Below, piece after piece: positions 53,945 to 64,000 of a stretch of 64,000 bases of DNA (the first letter of the stretch is position 1; each line of letters starts with the position of its first letter). Made by a program: the position numbers and the translations under genes. The notes below the pieces were generated by a model. It searched no databases, had not been told where the DNA came from, and saw only the letters and a list, made by a program, of their open reading frames with translations. Origin of the DNA: Pollenia angustigena (Eukaryota; Arthropoda; Insecta; Diptera; Polleniidae); the NCBI GenBank assembly GCA_930367215.1, contig OV884056.1, positions 282,330,067 to 282,394,066 on the forward strand. Reading direction: 5' to 3'.

Positions 53945-54195
53945 CAAGTAAGAGTGCTATATTCGGCTGTGCCGAATCTTATATAATTTCACCATTTTGC
54001 GAGCAGAGTACAGAGCAACTAGACAAAAACTAAATAAATACTGGTAAATATTTTCTTTTTAAATAAGAGACAACCGGTTTTGAACTTCGCTTTCATAAGG
54101 GCCCAGAATATATATACTTTATAGGGTGTAGGATCAATATTGTAGAAATTACAGTTATTTTACCTTCGGTGAAGGGTATAAAAAGAGTAATTTTC

Positions 54196-54426
54196 GGGTC
54201 TAATCAACGCATTCGATACTATCGTTTCGAATAAACTATTGAATTTTTTTGCATACGATAGACACTGGCGTATCGAATGAAAACTCGATAAATGTAATGT
54301 CGAGTTACTCGATGTCGAATGCTATTATTTCAAATTCAATGCATTTCATTCGATATCAAGTTTCAAGATACCAAAATAAATAATTTCGATGAATTTTGCT
54401 CGATATCGTATGCGGTGATTAGACCC
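54196..54426. mobile_element. GGGTCTAATCA MITE rich in TCGA/TCGAT words
   Basis: Ends 'GGGTCTAATCAACGCATTCG' and inverse of 'GGGTCTAATCACCGCATACG'. The interior repeats 'TTCGATA', 'ATCGAAT' and 'ACTCGAT' in both orientations. 231 bp; target duplication not clear. Confidence 0.65.
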
Positions 54427-54706
54427 AAGTATTTCGGTTATAACTCATACAAATTTCCGATATTTTGGTACATAAGTCATATCCATAGGACGTATAGCAG
54501 CCCTAAAATTTAGGTTTTTATAAAAATTTTGATGTTTTTTAGGCCATTTTTTGAGTATTTTGCTCATAAATTACCCATTGTTTAAACGATTTGATAGTTT
54601 TATATACCGACGTGTTAAGGAAGAATTTTACCATTTACTTAAGTTATATTTATATATAAACATTTATATTAACTTGTAAATATATATTTTAACAAAGTTA
54701 ATTATA

Positions 54707-55969
54707 ACAAGTTAGAGTGCTATATTCGGCTGTGCCGAATCTTTGATACCCTCCACCGACAGTTCGAATGTTTAAGGAGTAATTTCTGTATGATGTTATT
54801 ATTATCTTAAACTGTGACGATTTGTTATTAATTATGGATTAAGGCGACTAAACTGTTTTCCGGTAGTAGGGTTTATATGGGGCCTAGGGTAAATTATGGA
54901 CCGATCTTCATGAAATTTCACAGTCTTTTTCCCAGTTCTATAAAACTTTGATGTACCAAATTTTGTTATGATAGCATTATTTTTTACGGATTTAGGCGTA
55001 CTAAACTGTTTTCCGGGAGTAGGGTTTATATGGGGCCCAGGGTAAATTATGAACCGATCTTCACGAAATTAAACAGTTTTATTTCTTGTCCTATAAAACT
55101 TTGTTGTACCAAATTTTGTTATGATAGCATTATTTTTTACGGATTTAGGCGTACTAAACTCTTTTCCGGGAGTAAGGTTTATATGGGGCCCAGGATAAGT
55201 TATGGACCGATCTTCACGAAATAACACAATTTTATTTCTTGTCTAATAAAACTTTGATGTACCAAATTTTGTTATGATAGCATTATTTTTTACGTTTTTA
55301 GGCGTACTAAGTTGTTTTCCGGAAGTAGGTTTTATATGGGGCCTATGGTAAATTATGGACCGATCTTCACGAAACTTAACAGTTTAATTTCTAGTCTTAT
55401 GTAACTGTGACTTTCCAAAATTTGTAATGATAGCATTGTTAGTTAGGGTTTTAGACTTAATATACTGTTTTCCGGGAGTAGGGCTTATATGGGGCCTAGG
55501 GTAAATTATTGACGGATCTTCACGAAATTTCACAGCGTGATTTCCAATTGAATAAAACGAATTGTTGCGAAATCTTATATCATTCTGTGCATTTTTCCAC
55601 CATTTATGTTAGTTTTTGTAACAAAATAATCAATTTTTTTTAGGTGGTGGTTCCACATTTTGATTCATAGCTCAGATCCTATTGAACCGATTTTGCTGAA
55701 TTTCAATCCCAAACTGCTTAGGATAACTACAAGCAATTTGGCACCAAGTTTGTTGATTTCTTTTGAGTTTTTCGAAAGTGAGCGTGTTTTCAACAGACGG
55801 ACAGACGGACAGACGGACAGACAGACGGACATGGCTAAATCGACTTAAAATTACTCAAGGACCCAGAATATATATACTTTATAGGGTCTGAGATGAATAG
55901 TAAAAAAGTTTCACACGGAATGACAAACTGAATATACCCTCTTCACAACTAATTGTGGTGGAGGGTATA
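54707..55969 (-). mobile_element. HINE-A copy nested in HINE-B
   Basis: Complete reverse copy: 'AACAAGTTAGAGTGCTATAT', hairpin 'TTCGGCTGTGCCGAA', 'GATACCCTCCACCGACAG', five central units of about 153 bp ('AAATTATGGACCGATCTTCA' near 54891, 55046, 55198, 55350, 55504), then 'ACGGACATGGCTAAATCGAC', 'CTTTATAGGGTCTGAGAT' and 'AATTGTGGTGGAGGGTATA'. The best-preserved array of units in the window. Confidence 0.8.
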
Positions 55970-57340
55970 AAAAAGAGTAATTTTTGGTGATTCAGTATTT
56001 CGGTTATAACTCAGCCATTTTTTAACCGATTTGGCAGATCTATATACCAAAGTGTTGAAGAAGAAATTTACCATTTACTTTAGTTATAAAGCTTGGACTC
56101 GGGGAGATCTATGGTTCCCGAAAGTGGGTATTTAATAATTTAATTTTGGTATCTGAAACGATTTTCCCGAGTTTTTTTTAAAATATGTTCTACAAAAAAT
56201 TTCCGATATTTTGATATATAAGTCATATCCATAGGACATATGGCAGCCCTAAAATTTAGGTTTTTATACAATTTTTAATTTTTTTTATAAAAACGGGAGG
56301 TACCACGCCCACTTCTCCAATCCCGCCCAGATGTTGTAGGATGGTGTGTATTGGCAACCTTAATGAGTGTTCCTAATTTGGAAACTTTGGCTATTGCTGT
56401 TGTCAAGATATCCGGAAATAAAAAAATACAAAAACAACAGGGGATTTTTGGAAAAATTTTGAGGTAGTCGTGGTTTTTTGCTCATATCTCCGTCATTTTT
56501 GGACCGATCTGGCTGAATTTCAATAGCAAACTTAAACGGAGTATATGTGACATAAATATACATCAACCTAGTCCACATCATTTCTGGGGTTTTCGGAAAA
56601 CCCATTTCAACATACACACGGACAGACGGACAGACGGACAACCGGATTTGAACTTCGCTTTTCATAAGCACCCAGAATATATATACTTTATAGGGTGTAG
56701 GATCAACATTGTGGAACATACAAACGGAATGACAAAGTTATATATACCCTCTTACCTTCGGTGAAGGGTATAAAAAGAGTATTTTTTGGGGATTCAGTAT
56801 TTCGGTTATAACTCAGCCATTTTTTAACTGATTTGGCAGATTTATATACGGACGTGTTGAAGAAGAAATTTACCATTTACTTAAGTTATAAAGCTTGGAC
56901 TCGGGAAGATCTATGGTTCCCGAAAATGAGTATTTAAATTTTGGTCATAACTTTTTGTATCTGAACCGATTTTTCCGAGTTTTTTGTAAAATATGTTCTA
57001 CTAAAAATTTCCGATATTTTGATATATAAGTCATATCCATAGGACATATGGCAGCCCTAACATTTAGGTTTTTATACAATTTTTAATTTTTTTTGTACGG
57101 GAGGTACCACGCCCACTTTTCCACTCCCGCCCACATTTTGTAGGATGGTGCGTATTGGCAACCTAAATGTGTGTACCTAATTTGGAAACTTTGGCTCTTG
57201 CCGTTCTCAAGATATACAGAAATAAAAAAATACAACAACAACAAGGGATTTTTGGAAAAATTTAGAGGTAGTCGTGGTTTCTTGCTCATATCTCCGTCAT
57301 TTTTTGACCGATCTGGCTGAATTTCAATAGCGGAAGTAAA

Positions 57341-57984
57341 ATATATGAAAAAAAATTTTAAATAAAATTTACTGGTGATATGAGAATATTGGGTGGCACT
57401 TTAAAATAATACCTCATATTCTAGTCAATACATAAAAATGTCGATACAAACTTGTTAACCTTAAATAGTTTTTTAATCTTTTAAGCAACAGAAAATATAC
57501 ATTTTAATGTAATCAGGCAAAGATTGAACTTTTTTTAAAGTTTGCAAAGTTTTTAGCTAACTAAAATTTTTTATTAAAAAAACGAAAGATTTTTAATACT
57601 TTTTACTGCTCAGAAATTAAGTTTAGTGTTTTTTTTATGAAAATCTGGCCATTAAATGTTTTTGAACTCAATTATGTAACACGCATTTAATTTTTTTTAA
57701 ATATAATTATGGGTTAATGGTTTTTAAAGCATTTAAAAAAAAAAAACAGAAAAATTTTTTTATTTCTTTCTAAAAAAAAGGAAATATAAAAGAATATTTT
57801 ATTCGGCTGTGGCGAATTTTTGTTACCCTAAATTTTTAAAAAAGCAAATGTGTGCTTAAGTGATTGACGCCATTATTCTTGCTTGTGGATAATTTTAGGC
57901 ATATAAACCTTTATATGGGAGGAAACTTTGCAAAATTCGTATGATGTTTTTTTTCAGTCATACGAAACTTAATTGTTCCTATAA
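57341..57984. other. Unassigned AT-rich stretch
   Basis: Nothing recognised apart from 'ATTCGGCTGTGGCGAATTTT' at 57801, a lone HINE-type hairpin. Confidence 0.45.
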
Positions 57985-57989
57985 TTTGA

Positions 57990-58225
57990 TATTGGTACAA
58001 GTAAGACTTATGCGCTTTTAGGGTTTTATTTGTGTAATATTTTTGGCTTTTCTAAAATCTTTGGAAAAGGTTTCCTGATGAACCAATGAAATGCGCATAG
58101 AAGCTAGCTTTCCCTCAACAATTAATGTCAGTTTATTTATCAAATATGAAAAAAATGGGAACTTAGCACGTCTTACAGAAATCTTGTTAATAATAAATTT
58201 TGTATTCCCAAAAATAACTTTGTTA
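57990..58225 (+). repeat. Family F copy
   Basis: 'GGCTTTTCTAAAATCTTTGG', 'GGTTTCCTGATGAACCAATG' (an internal deletion of the GATCTGGCCTAAGCAACC part), 'TAGAAGCTAGCTTTCCCTC', 'GGGAACTTAGCACGTC'. Confidence 0.65.
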
Positions 58226-58524
58226 ATTCAACCATATTTGCCGAAAATATCATTATTTGTAATGGTTTGTGCCTCGCGTGTTAAAGTGAAATTTTCGAGT
58301 GTGGCTTTCATATGAAGCCTGTAGTATATTATGAACTGCTCATAATAAAAGTTGACAGTTAAATTTCCAGCCTTGTAAAACTAAGGAGAATCAAACTTTA
58401 TTGCAACCATTGTATAAAAGTATAATAGTACTAGGTTAACCCGTGTAATGTCCAATTAATTTTTTTATTTTTGACCCCGAACACACTTCCTCAGACTGAA
58501 GCCGAACCTAAACCAATCCTTTTA

Positions 58525-58650
58525 TACCCACAATAGTTGTATGGGTTTGTGCTGATGTTTGTAATACCTTTAAGTATTAGGGACATTTAGAGCCACATTT
58601 TAGTATACTGATTGACTCAGAATTACTTATGAAGAAAAATTAAAATAGTT
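58525..58650 (+). repeat. HINE-C remnant
   Basis: 'TATACCCACAATAGTTGTAT', 'TTGTGCTGATGTTTGTAAT' and 'TGACTCAGAATTACTTATG' match the HINE-C start at 61629. Confidence 0.55.
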
Positions 58651-59130
58651 TAATACCGAAACTAGTTTTGATTGCCAGCCTTGTTCTTAGCCACAGTTAC
58701 CACCTGGTCCACTTAGAAGTCTCACCAAGAACCAGCCCAGGACTGAAGTCTTAGGGGCTCCTGGTCCCCGTGGTAGTAGATAAACTGTGATTCCAGAAAT
58801 AGAGATCTGCCCTGCCCTCAAGAGGTAAAGTATCCCCTAAATAAATCCTAGACACACCGGAAAAGCTTCCATATAAAAAGTTGAAAAGCTTTTGCACCCC
58901 CGATATTGAAAAGACTTAGCGATTCTTTAATTTTGATGCTTATAAAAGGTGTTCTTTACGGCGTGTAAAAAGTAATAAGGCAATTGACAAATTGTAAAAA
59001 AGGTTCCGAAAAAGTCTTCATAGGCCTCACAGTGCTGGTTAAACCTAGTTAACATACACTAGCCGTTGGTCATAAACAATATTACTTCCACTGCAAACAA
59101 GCTGCTTTTAAATAGCAACACCACACAAAA
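58651..59130. other. Unassigned segment, GC-richer in 58680-58860
   Basis: Less AT-rich than its flanks but gives no recognisable protein on either strand. Like 4060-4240, it follows a HINE-C remnant; the two share short words such as 'TGGTACC/TGGTCC..GGGAGCC'-like text only loosely. Confidence 0.35.
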
Positions 59131-59133
59131 GCA

Positions 59134-59578
59134 CACCTAGAGAAAAAACATGTTTTAAATAATTTTAATGAAAATTTTTAACATACTTTGTTTAATTTAA
59201 CCTTAATATGGTCACTGACAACCATATTATGGTTAAATTAGACCTCTATTAAGAAGACACAACCATATTATGGTTACCTCCAAACATAATATGATTAATA
59301 ATAACTAAAATATTTTTAAGACTTATAACAGCATGGTTGTTTTTCAATCATAGCATGTTTCTCTTAGAAAAGAAAACCATACTATTCTAAATTTGAAAAT
59401 ATATTATTGTCAAATTTAACCATAACATGTTTAGAGGCAACCATAATATGATTGTGGCTTCTTGATGGAGGACGAATTTACCATAATATGGTTGTCGGTG
59501 GCAATAATTTGGTTACATTAAACAGAATATATTTAAAATTTTCTTTAAAAATAGCTTCGTGTGTTTTTTGTCTTCGTG
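59134..59578. mobile_element. CAC..AGA element with AACCATATTATGGTT words
   Basis: Ends 'CACCTAGAGAAAAAACATG' and inverse of 'CACGAAGACAAAAAACAC'; CA on both sides (59132-59133, 59579-59580). 'ACCATATTATGGTT' or near variants occur at least eight times in both directions. End pattern and a 2-bp duplication link it to the CACACAG family. Confidence 0.65.
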
Positions 59579-59580
59579 CA

Positions 59581-60556
59581 TCTGCCAGCAGGCCAAGCAC
59601 TACATTAAGTTTAAAGAAAGATATGCTGTAGTTGGTCGCGATCCTTAGAAGCCTTGGCGATTTTGAGTCTCAGACAAGCTTGAGGTTTTGGCTGCATTTT
59701 TATATCCCGAGGGTGCAGCGATGAAAATATTTTTAGAGACGCACACGAATTACGTATTAAAAGAAAATACATCTTTATTTTAGGAGTTCTGATATTCAAC
59801 TGATTTGCTTTATTAGTTCCAACTTATTTTATGTACAATTTTCTTAAAATCTAAAACTTATTTCTATGGTTAAAATGTTGATCAAACAAAATTGATCGTA
59901 AAGTTTCTTTATGTTAATTTTGTTTGGTCAATAATTTTTATTGCTCTGTTCAACGATAATTGTATATACAAATTAGTTTTTGTTTAGTGATTCATCATTT
60001 TTTGTATTTCAATTGTCGTTACCCTTTATTAAATAGTAAAAATGTACACTCTAAAAGTGTCATTGACTTAGTTCATATTTTGTTTATTGTATTTAGCTAT
60101 GCTTGAGTTAATATCTACGAGGGGTGATTGTGGAAGTATATGCGTAGCTCACGGACCACTCTCGGCGCGTACCAGGGGCCCTAAAATTATAATTCCAACG
60201 GGGAGCATCAGTTAAGCATTACACGTTTAAAGAAGTCCCGCGAAAAACCCCTGAGTCCTAGCTTGTGTTTCTACTTTAGTCAACTTAAGAAACCAACGCA
60301 ACTTCACTTTGCCGTGTTACTATATCTAAGAATAGGTTTATCGTAAAAATGATGATTCCGCTTATGTGTGCCTGGCTTAAGTTGGCTTTTAACCCTAAAC
60401 AAAAATTCCGATGTGACTTTTTAAAACGCTAACACAAGTAAATATTTTTTTGTCTCCACTAGCAGAGTCCATTGCCAAGATCTCTTCATTTCGAAATTGT
60501 TACACAGTGCAATTAGTAAACAAAATAATAAAAATAGATAACTAAAAAACCCACTC
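59581..60556. other. Unassigned stretch
   Basis: 60115-60260 is GC-richer ('GGACCACTCTCGGCGCGTAC', 'CCAGGGGCCC') but shows no protein or RNA that I know. Remainder AT-rich. Confidence 0.4.
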
Positions 60557-60559
60557 TAA

Positions 60560-60687
60560 TTGTGTTTTCTTTTCTACAAAAAAATGTGACATTTAATTTA
60601 AAAAAAAATGCAATTTGGTGTCTGTTTCATAAAAAGTGCATTTTTTTAAATAAAATGTCACATTTTTTTGTAGAAAAGAAAACACCA
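60560..60687. mobile_element. TGGTGTTTTC MITE, copy 2
   Basis: Ends 'TTGTGTTTTCTTTTCTACAA' and inverse; TAA on both sides (60557-60559, 60688-60690). An internally deleted form of 18041-18251. Confidence 0.8.
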
Positions 60688-60712
60688 TAAGTTGGTGTAT
60701 TTCTAACAGGCG

Positions 60713-60802
60713 GCCATGTCGCGACCAAAGGACAACAATGTTCTATTTGTACCTAAACTGCATGTAAGATAGAACCGTGTTGTCCTTAGGTCGCGATGTC
60801 TA
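60713..60802. repeat. 90-bp palindrome
   Basis: 'ATGTCGCGACCAAAGGACAA' on the left, inverse 'TTGTCCTTAGGTCGCGAT' on the right, with 'TGTTCTAT'/'ATAGAACC' inside. Inserted next to a HINE-A remnant. Confidence 0.65.
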
Positions 60803-60905
60803 AATCGACTTAGAGTTACTCGAGAAGGATCTAAAATATTTATATGGGCTTGACAAACTTATTATACTTTCGTACGCTACTCGTTAAGGTGGAGGGGTAT
60901 AAAAA
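60798..60905 (-). repeat. HINE-A start remnant
   Basis: 'TCTAAATCGACTTAGAGTTA', 'TTGACAAACTTATTATAC' and 'AAGGTGGAGGGGTATAAAAA' correspond to the beginning of HINE-A in reverse. Confidence 0.55.
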
Positions 60906-61625
60906 TCTTATATTTAATAAGTATGAAAGTACGGTAATACTAAATATTTTAATGGAAACAACCCTTTTTAATGGGAAAAGTAAATGAAAAAAACTTTAGA
61001 AGAAGAAGAACACACGAAGATACGTTTAAGATTAGCAACGAAAACAATTGTTGGGAGTTATACACAACTTTTTTTTTTTAATTTTATGGCTGCAATTCGT
61101 AGGTGAAATCTGTCTAAAAACAGCAAAATTTATACAACATTTAACTTGTAAATTTTATTAAGATGGAAAAGCAAAAGGCAGTTTTTCTTACATAATTTGT
61201 GGAATTAGTTTGAAAAATAAAAATCTAAATAAAAATTAAAACACAAGAAATATAAATATGGCACTTTAATTGGCAATTTTCATTTAAGCATTTACGTGGT
61301 ACTACAAATTGCTTTGTAGAGCAGTAAATCCAGCTAAAATCCGCCATCCTTTTTCCATCGGCCATCTGAAAGAATGAAGAGAAATATCTTAAAATAAAAA
61401 TAATAAAAGAGAAATATTTTTTAAAATTGTTTTAACTTTATTTGCATAAATTTGCAGTTAACAAAAAAACGTGCCTTTGTTGTTTTGTGGGTCTTTATTA
61501 ATATTGAATATTTTTTCAGCTCGAGTGAGTTTTTTTTAGAAAGCATTTGCTTAGAGTTCCCTCGTAATCCTCTTAATGATGTTGCAAAACTAAAAGAACT
61601 TTTTTTTTTTGCCAAATTGGCCTGT
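60906..61625. other. Unassigned AT-rich stretch
   Basis: Nothing recognised. Confidence 0.5.
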
Positions 61626-62146
61626 TTTTATACCCACACCACAATAGTGGAGAGAGTATTATGCATTTGTGCTGATGTATGTAACGTCTTAAAATATTGG
61701 TCTCACTTTCTGAGTCGAACTAACGATGTCCGTCCGGCTGGCTGGCAGGCTGGCTGTCCATGTCACCTTGTGCGCAAAGTACAGGCCGCAATTTTGGATA
61801 TAATTTGATAAAATTTGGGTCATAGGTTCTTATTGGCACAAGGACAAAGCCTATTGAAAATCGGCCAAACGTAGGACCACGAGGGAAGATAGGGGGAAAT
61901 TTCTTCCTGTCAGAAACTATCCAACCGATTTTAATGAAATTTAAAACATAGATAGACCCATATCTATATAGACACAAAATGTATAAATTTTTAAAAAAAT
62001 CCGACCACGAGGGGAGATAGGGGCAATTTCTGCCTCTCCAACCGATTTTAATGAAATTTAAAACATAGATAGATCCATATCTATACGGACACATTAGCTA
62101 ATCAGTTTTTAAAAAATAGGACCACAAGGGAAGCAGGGGGAAATTT

Positions 62147-62995
62147 ATTTATTTATTTAAGAATTTCTTGCTTATCCTACACAACAAGATATAAATCTTA
62201 TAGTTAAAGTGCAGGAATTATATAAGTTTAAAACATAAAGGGGTAATCACACTCAAACGATTACGTTTGAAAAGAAAGAAAAAGAAAAAAACAAAATAGA
62301 GTACATTATAACAAAATGGAAAGGAAATAAACATTTAATTTAAAGAAAGATTAAATTTTAAATTGTAAGTTGGCTGAGTGTAACATATAAATTATAGATT
62401 CAAATAAACTAAACTAAATAAATAAATAGCTTTGATGGCAGAAATTAATTGGTTTAGTTTTATGGGGTTTAGCTTATTAAATAATTAACTAATTGATTTC
62501 TAAAATTGTTCACACTGTTGTTTGTTTGGACATGATTGGGCAGTAGGTTCCAAAGACGGACAGAATGAATAAAAAATTGATATTCAAATATCAGGCTGCG
62601 GTGTGTAAAGGGAATTATCTTATTTCCCCTGTTAGACCTTGCAAAGGTTAATCTGTTGTACAGATATGGAGGATTCTTCGTATATATTATTTTATGTAGC
62701 ATGTGCAATACCCTCATATCTAAAAGGTTTTTAAATGTCATGCCATAAAGTTTATTTGTGAACTGGGATATTTCCCAAACCAAAAACATATCTGATTATA
62801 TTGTTATATGTTTTCTGTAACACATTTTTGCTACGAAAGTCGCAACTTGAGAACAACTCGCAACCATATAAAAGTCGAGGCATTAAGTAAGTTTTGGCGA
62901 TAAGTATTTTAATTTTTAAAGGCGTAAAGTATTGGGTAGGCCAAAGTTCACGTAACCGTAGGTAGATGTTTGATGCAGTTTTTTTAATATTATTG
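62147..62995 (-). mobile_element. 5'-truncated CR1-group LINE inside HINE-C
   Basis: Contains the 3' third of a CR1-type ORF2 and a 3' UTR with 'TTATATCTTGTTGTG', as in the LINE at 36261. Tail is (TAAA)n-like. AATTT is duplicated at 62142-62146 and 62996-63000; the uninterrupted HINE-C reads 'GGGGGAAATTTCTGCCTC'. 5' truncation with a short duplication is the usual result of target-primed insertion. Confidence 0.8.
62469..62993 (-). pseudogene. CR1 LINE ORF2 C-terminal fragment
   Basis: Two frames: LRELWPTQYFTPLKIKILIA, RLLYGCELFSSCD and NNIIRYVFGL, then after a one-base-type shift near 62780 TFKNLLDMRVLHMLHKIIYT, PPYLYNRLTFARSN and SVRLWNLLPNHVQ to a stop at 62469. It aligns with the last roughly 180 residues of the 936-residue protein at 36493-39303 ('LLYCCEVFAAC', 'YIFGL', 'FLHKIIVTKQPKYLYNKLTF', 'LWNHLPTD'). 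Not the same subfamily, perhaps 40 percent identical by eye. Confidence 0.85.
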
Positions 62996-63156
62996 AATTT
63001 CTGCCTCTCACAAACTTTTAAACCGATTGTAATGACTTTTATAAACATAGATAAATCCATATTTATATGGACACATAAGCATGATGTGTTTTTAAATACT
63101 GTGGTGTTTGGGTATCATATGGTCGGGCTTGACCGACTATACTTTCTTACTTGTTT

Positions 63157-64000
63157 AATATTTTTTTAAATGTAAACCTAACAACTTATTACTATAAAAA
63201 AAGTAATGAGATTTCATTTGTCAAGATTTTCCAATTGTTTGACAGACTTTAAAAAAAACTCAACATTAAAACGATGGTAAGTAGATTGTTTTGTTATTTA
63301 TTTGCGAATTATTTTTGCGGCAAGTAAAAAAGTAGGAACGTTCAAATTTTATTTTTCTAAAAAAATTATAAATGATAAATAAAAAACGCTTCAAAATTCA
63401 AGCAATATTCTTTCTTACCCTTCCAGCTTTTGCTTTTCCCTGTTTTAGAAATGTAATTAAAACAATTTTCGTGTTACTATTTTAAAAAGTTAATCGTATT
63501 TACTAACTGAGGATGAGCTTATCATGCACTAAAAAATTCGAAAATATGCGCATAAAATATGCACTAAAAACTCCAAAATATGCATTAAAAAAATACACTT
63601 AAAACTTCAATTAAAAAGCGTTTGTTTTTTTAATTTTATTTGAAACAAAAAAAAATCTATTGTTGTTTTTATTCCATTGTTATTCATAGGTAATAAATTT
63701 TTTCAAACTTAGTTTAAATAACTACATTATTTAAGTTTATGTTTGCATAATCAAATAAAAACTTTTTTTATATCATCAAACGTAAATTTTTGTCTGTTAA
63801 AAAAAAGCTTTTGTACATGGAATATTAATTTCTAATTCAGATCGCACATTTGATTCTAGATCAAAGATGGTTGAAATTTGTGTTATTGTTTTAAATACCA
63901 TATTTTTTGCAAAACGTTTTGGATTTTTTTTAATTTGTCGGGCTATTCTTCCTTCCACCCTGTTTCCTGTATGAAATCAATAAATCGATATTATCGAATT
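63157..64000. other. Unassigned AT-rich stretch to window end
   Basis: 'ATATGCGCATAAAATATGCA' and 'AAATATGCATTAAAAAA' around 63545-63590 form a short imperfect repeat. Nothing else recognised. Confidence 0.45.

Larger units (their letters stand above)
53945..57340 (-). mobile_element. HINE-B composite: several partial copies, interrupted
   Basis: Begins 'AAACAAGTAAGAGTGCTATA' plus hairpin 'TTCGGCTGTGCCGAA'. Terminal blocks 'TACCTTCGGTGAAGGGTATA' occur at about 54162 and 56752, so at least two copies lie head to tail. The internal unit 'TTCAGTATTTCGGTTATAAC' recurs at 55990 and 56798; 'GGAGGTACCACGCCCAC' at 56290 and 57100. Interrupted by the MITE at 54196 and HINE-A at 54707. The 119-codon minus-strand open frame at 56360-56719 is a by-product of the repeat. 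Confidence 0.65.
61629..63156 (+). mobile_element. HINE-C copy split by a LINE
   Basis: Starts 'TACCCACACCACAATAGTGG', with 'GTCGAACTAACGATGTCCGT', tandem 'CCGATTTTAATGAAATTTAA' units, and after the LINE resumes at 63001 'CTGCCTCTCACAAACTTTTA', ending with hairpin 'GGTCGGGCTTGACCGACT' and 'TTTCTTACTTGTTT'. Confidence 0.75.

Noticed and set aside
56360..56719. 119-codon minus-strand open frame with 'SVCPSVRVYVEMGFPKTPEM'
   Set aside because: It is the translation of the HINE-B block with GGACAGACGGACAGACGG; the same frame recurs wherever the repeat occurs.
61720..62094. 124-codon minus-strand open frame with repeated 'YRYGSIYVLNFIKIGW'
   Set aside because: By-product of tandem units in HINE-C; also seen at 6.4 and 26.5 kb in the other copies.

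Overview
The window looks like repeat-dense, AT-rich nuclear DNA from a higher fly (Diptera, Brachycera, probably a calyptrate). The grounds are the AT bias with long A and T runs, many copies of DINE-1/Helentron-like elements (with the conserved 'ACCCTATAAAGTATATATATTC', 'GCCATGTCCGTCTGTCTG' and 'ACCACGCCCACTTCTCC' stretches), and fly-type LINEs of the CR1, I and RTE groups. I recognise no host gene, no complete tRNA or rRNA gene and no CRISPR. The sequence is a layered transposon graveyard, and its content is best read as an insertion history.

Layout. 1-8.5 kb: family F piece, HINE-A/B/C copies (DINE-1-like families named here A, B, C) and a DDE transposase scrap. 8.5-11.8 kb: a CACACAG element, a probable Helitron 3' end, a foldback element with C-run blocks, and an RTE LINE tail. 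13.8-16.7 kb: a broken I-group LINE with RNase H, then a perfect-TIR MITE. 18.0-18.9 kb: a MITE and a degenerate 'TAGTATACTAAACAG' array. 19.3-24.8 kb: HINE-B, Harbinger-like MITE and a tRNA-derived element (family D). 25.5-28.8 kb: a four-deep nest, in which a HINE-A is split by a Harbinger-like element, itself split by a HINE-C, itself split by a CACACAG element. 29.4-34.2 kb: further MITEs and a hAT-type element inside a HINE-A. 35.1-39.5 kb: an RTE LINE broken by a TIR element, abutted by a CR1-group LINE with an intact 936-codon ORF. 39.6-44.7 kb: two small MITEs, an inverted pair of family D, HINE-A, and a second foldback element. 46.9-52.8 kb: two neighbouring foldback elements and a third type nested in a CCCAGC element. 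53.9-57.3 kb: HINE-B split by HINE-A and a MITE. 57.3-64 kb: family F, MITEs, and HINE-C split by a 5'-truncated CR1 LINE.

The strongest candidate for an undescribed system is the set of five foldback elements (10231-10860, 42681-43545, 46856-47967, 47987-48710, 51566-51978). They have related GGC-starting termini, 8-9 bp target duplications, arms made of alternating forward and reverse 'TGAAAT..CCCCAAAA' blocks, and in four of them a GC-rich core of 82-bp units. No transposase for them is present. Only the CR1 ORF appears coding-competent; all LINE-derived segments lie on the minus strand. Everything here is read by eye: family names A-F are local labels, and superfamily assignments rest on target-site duplication length and termini.
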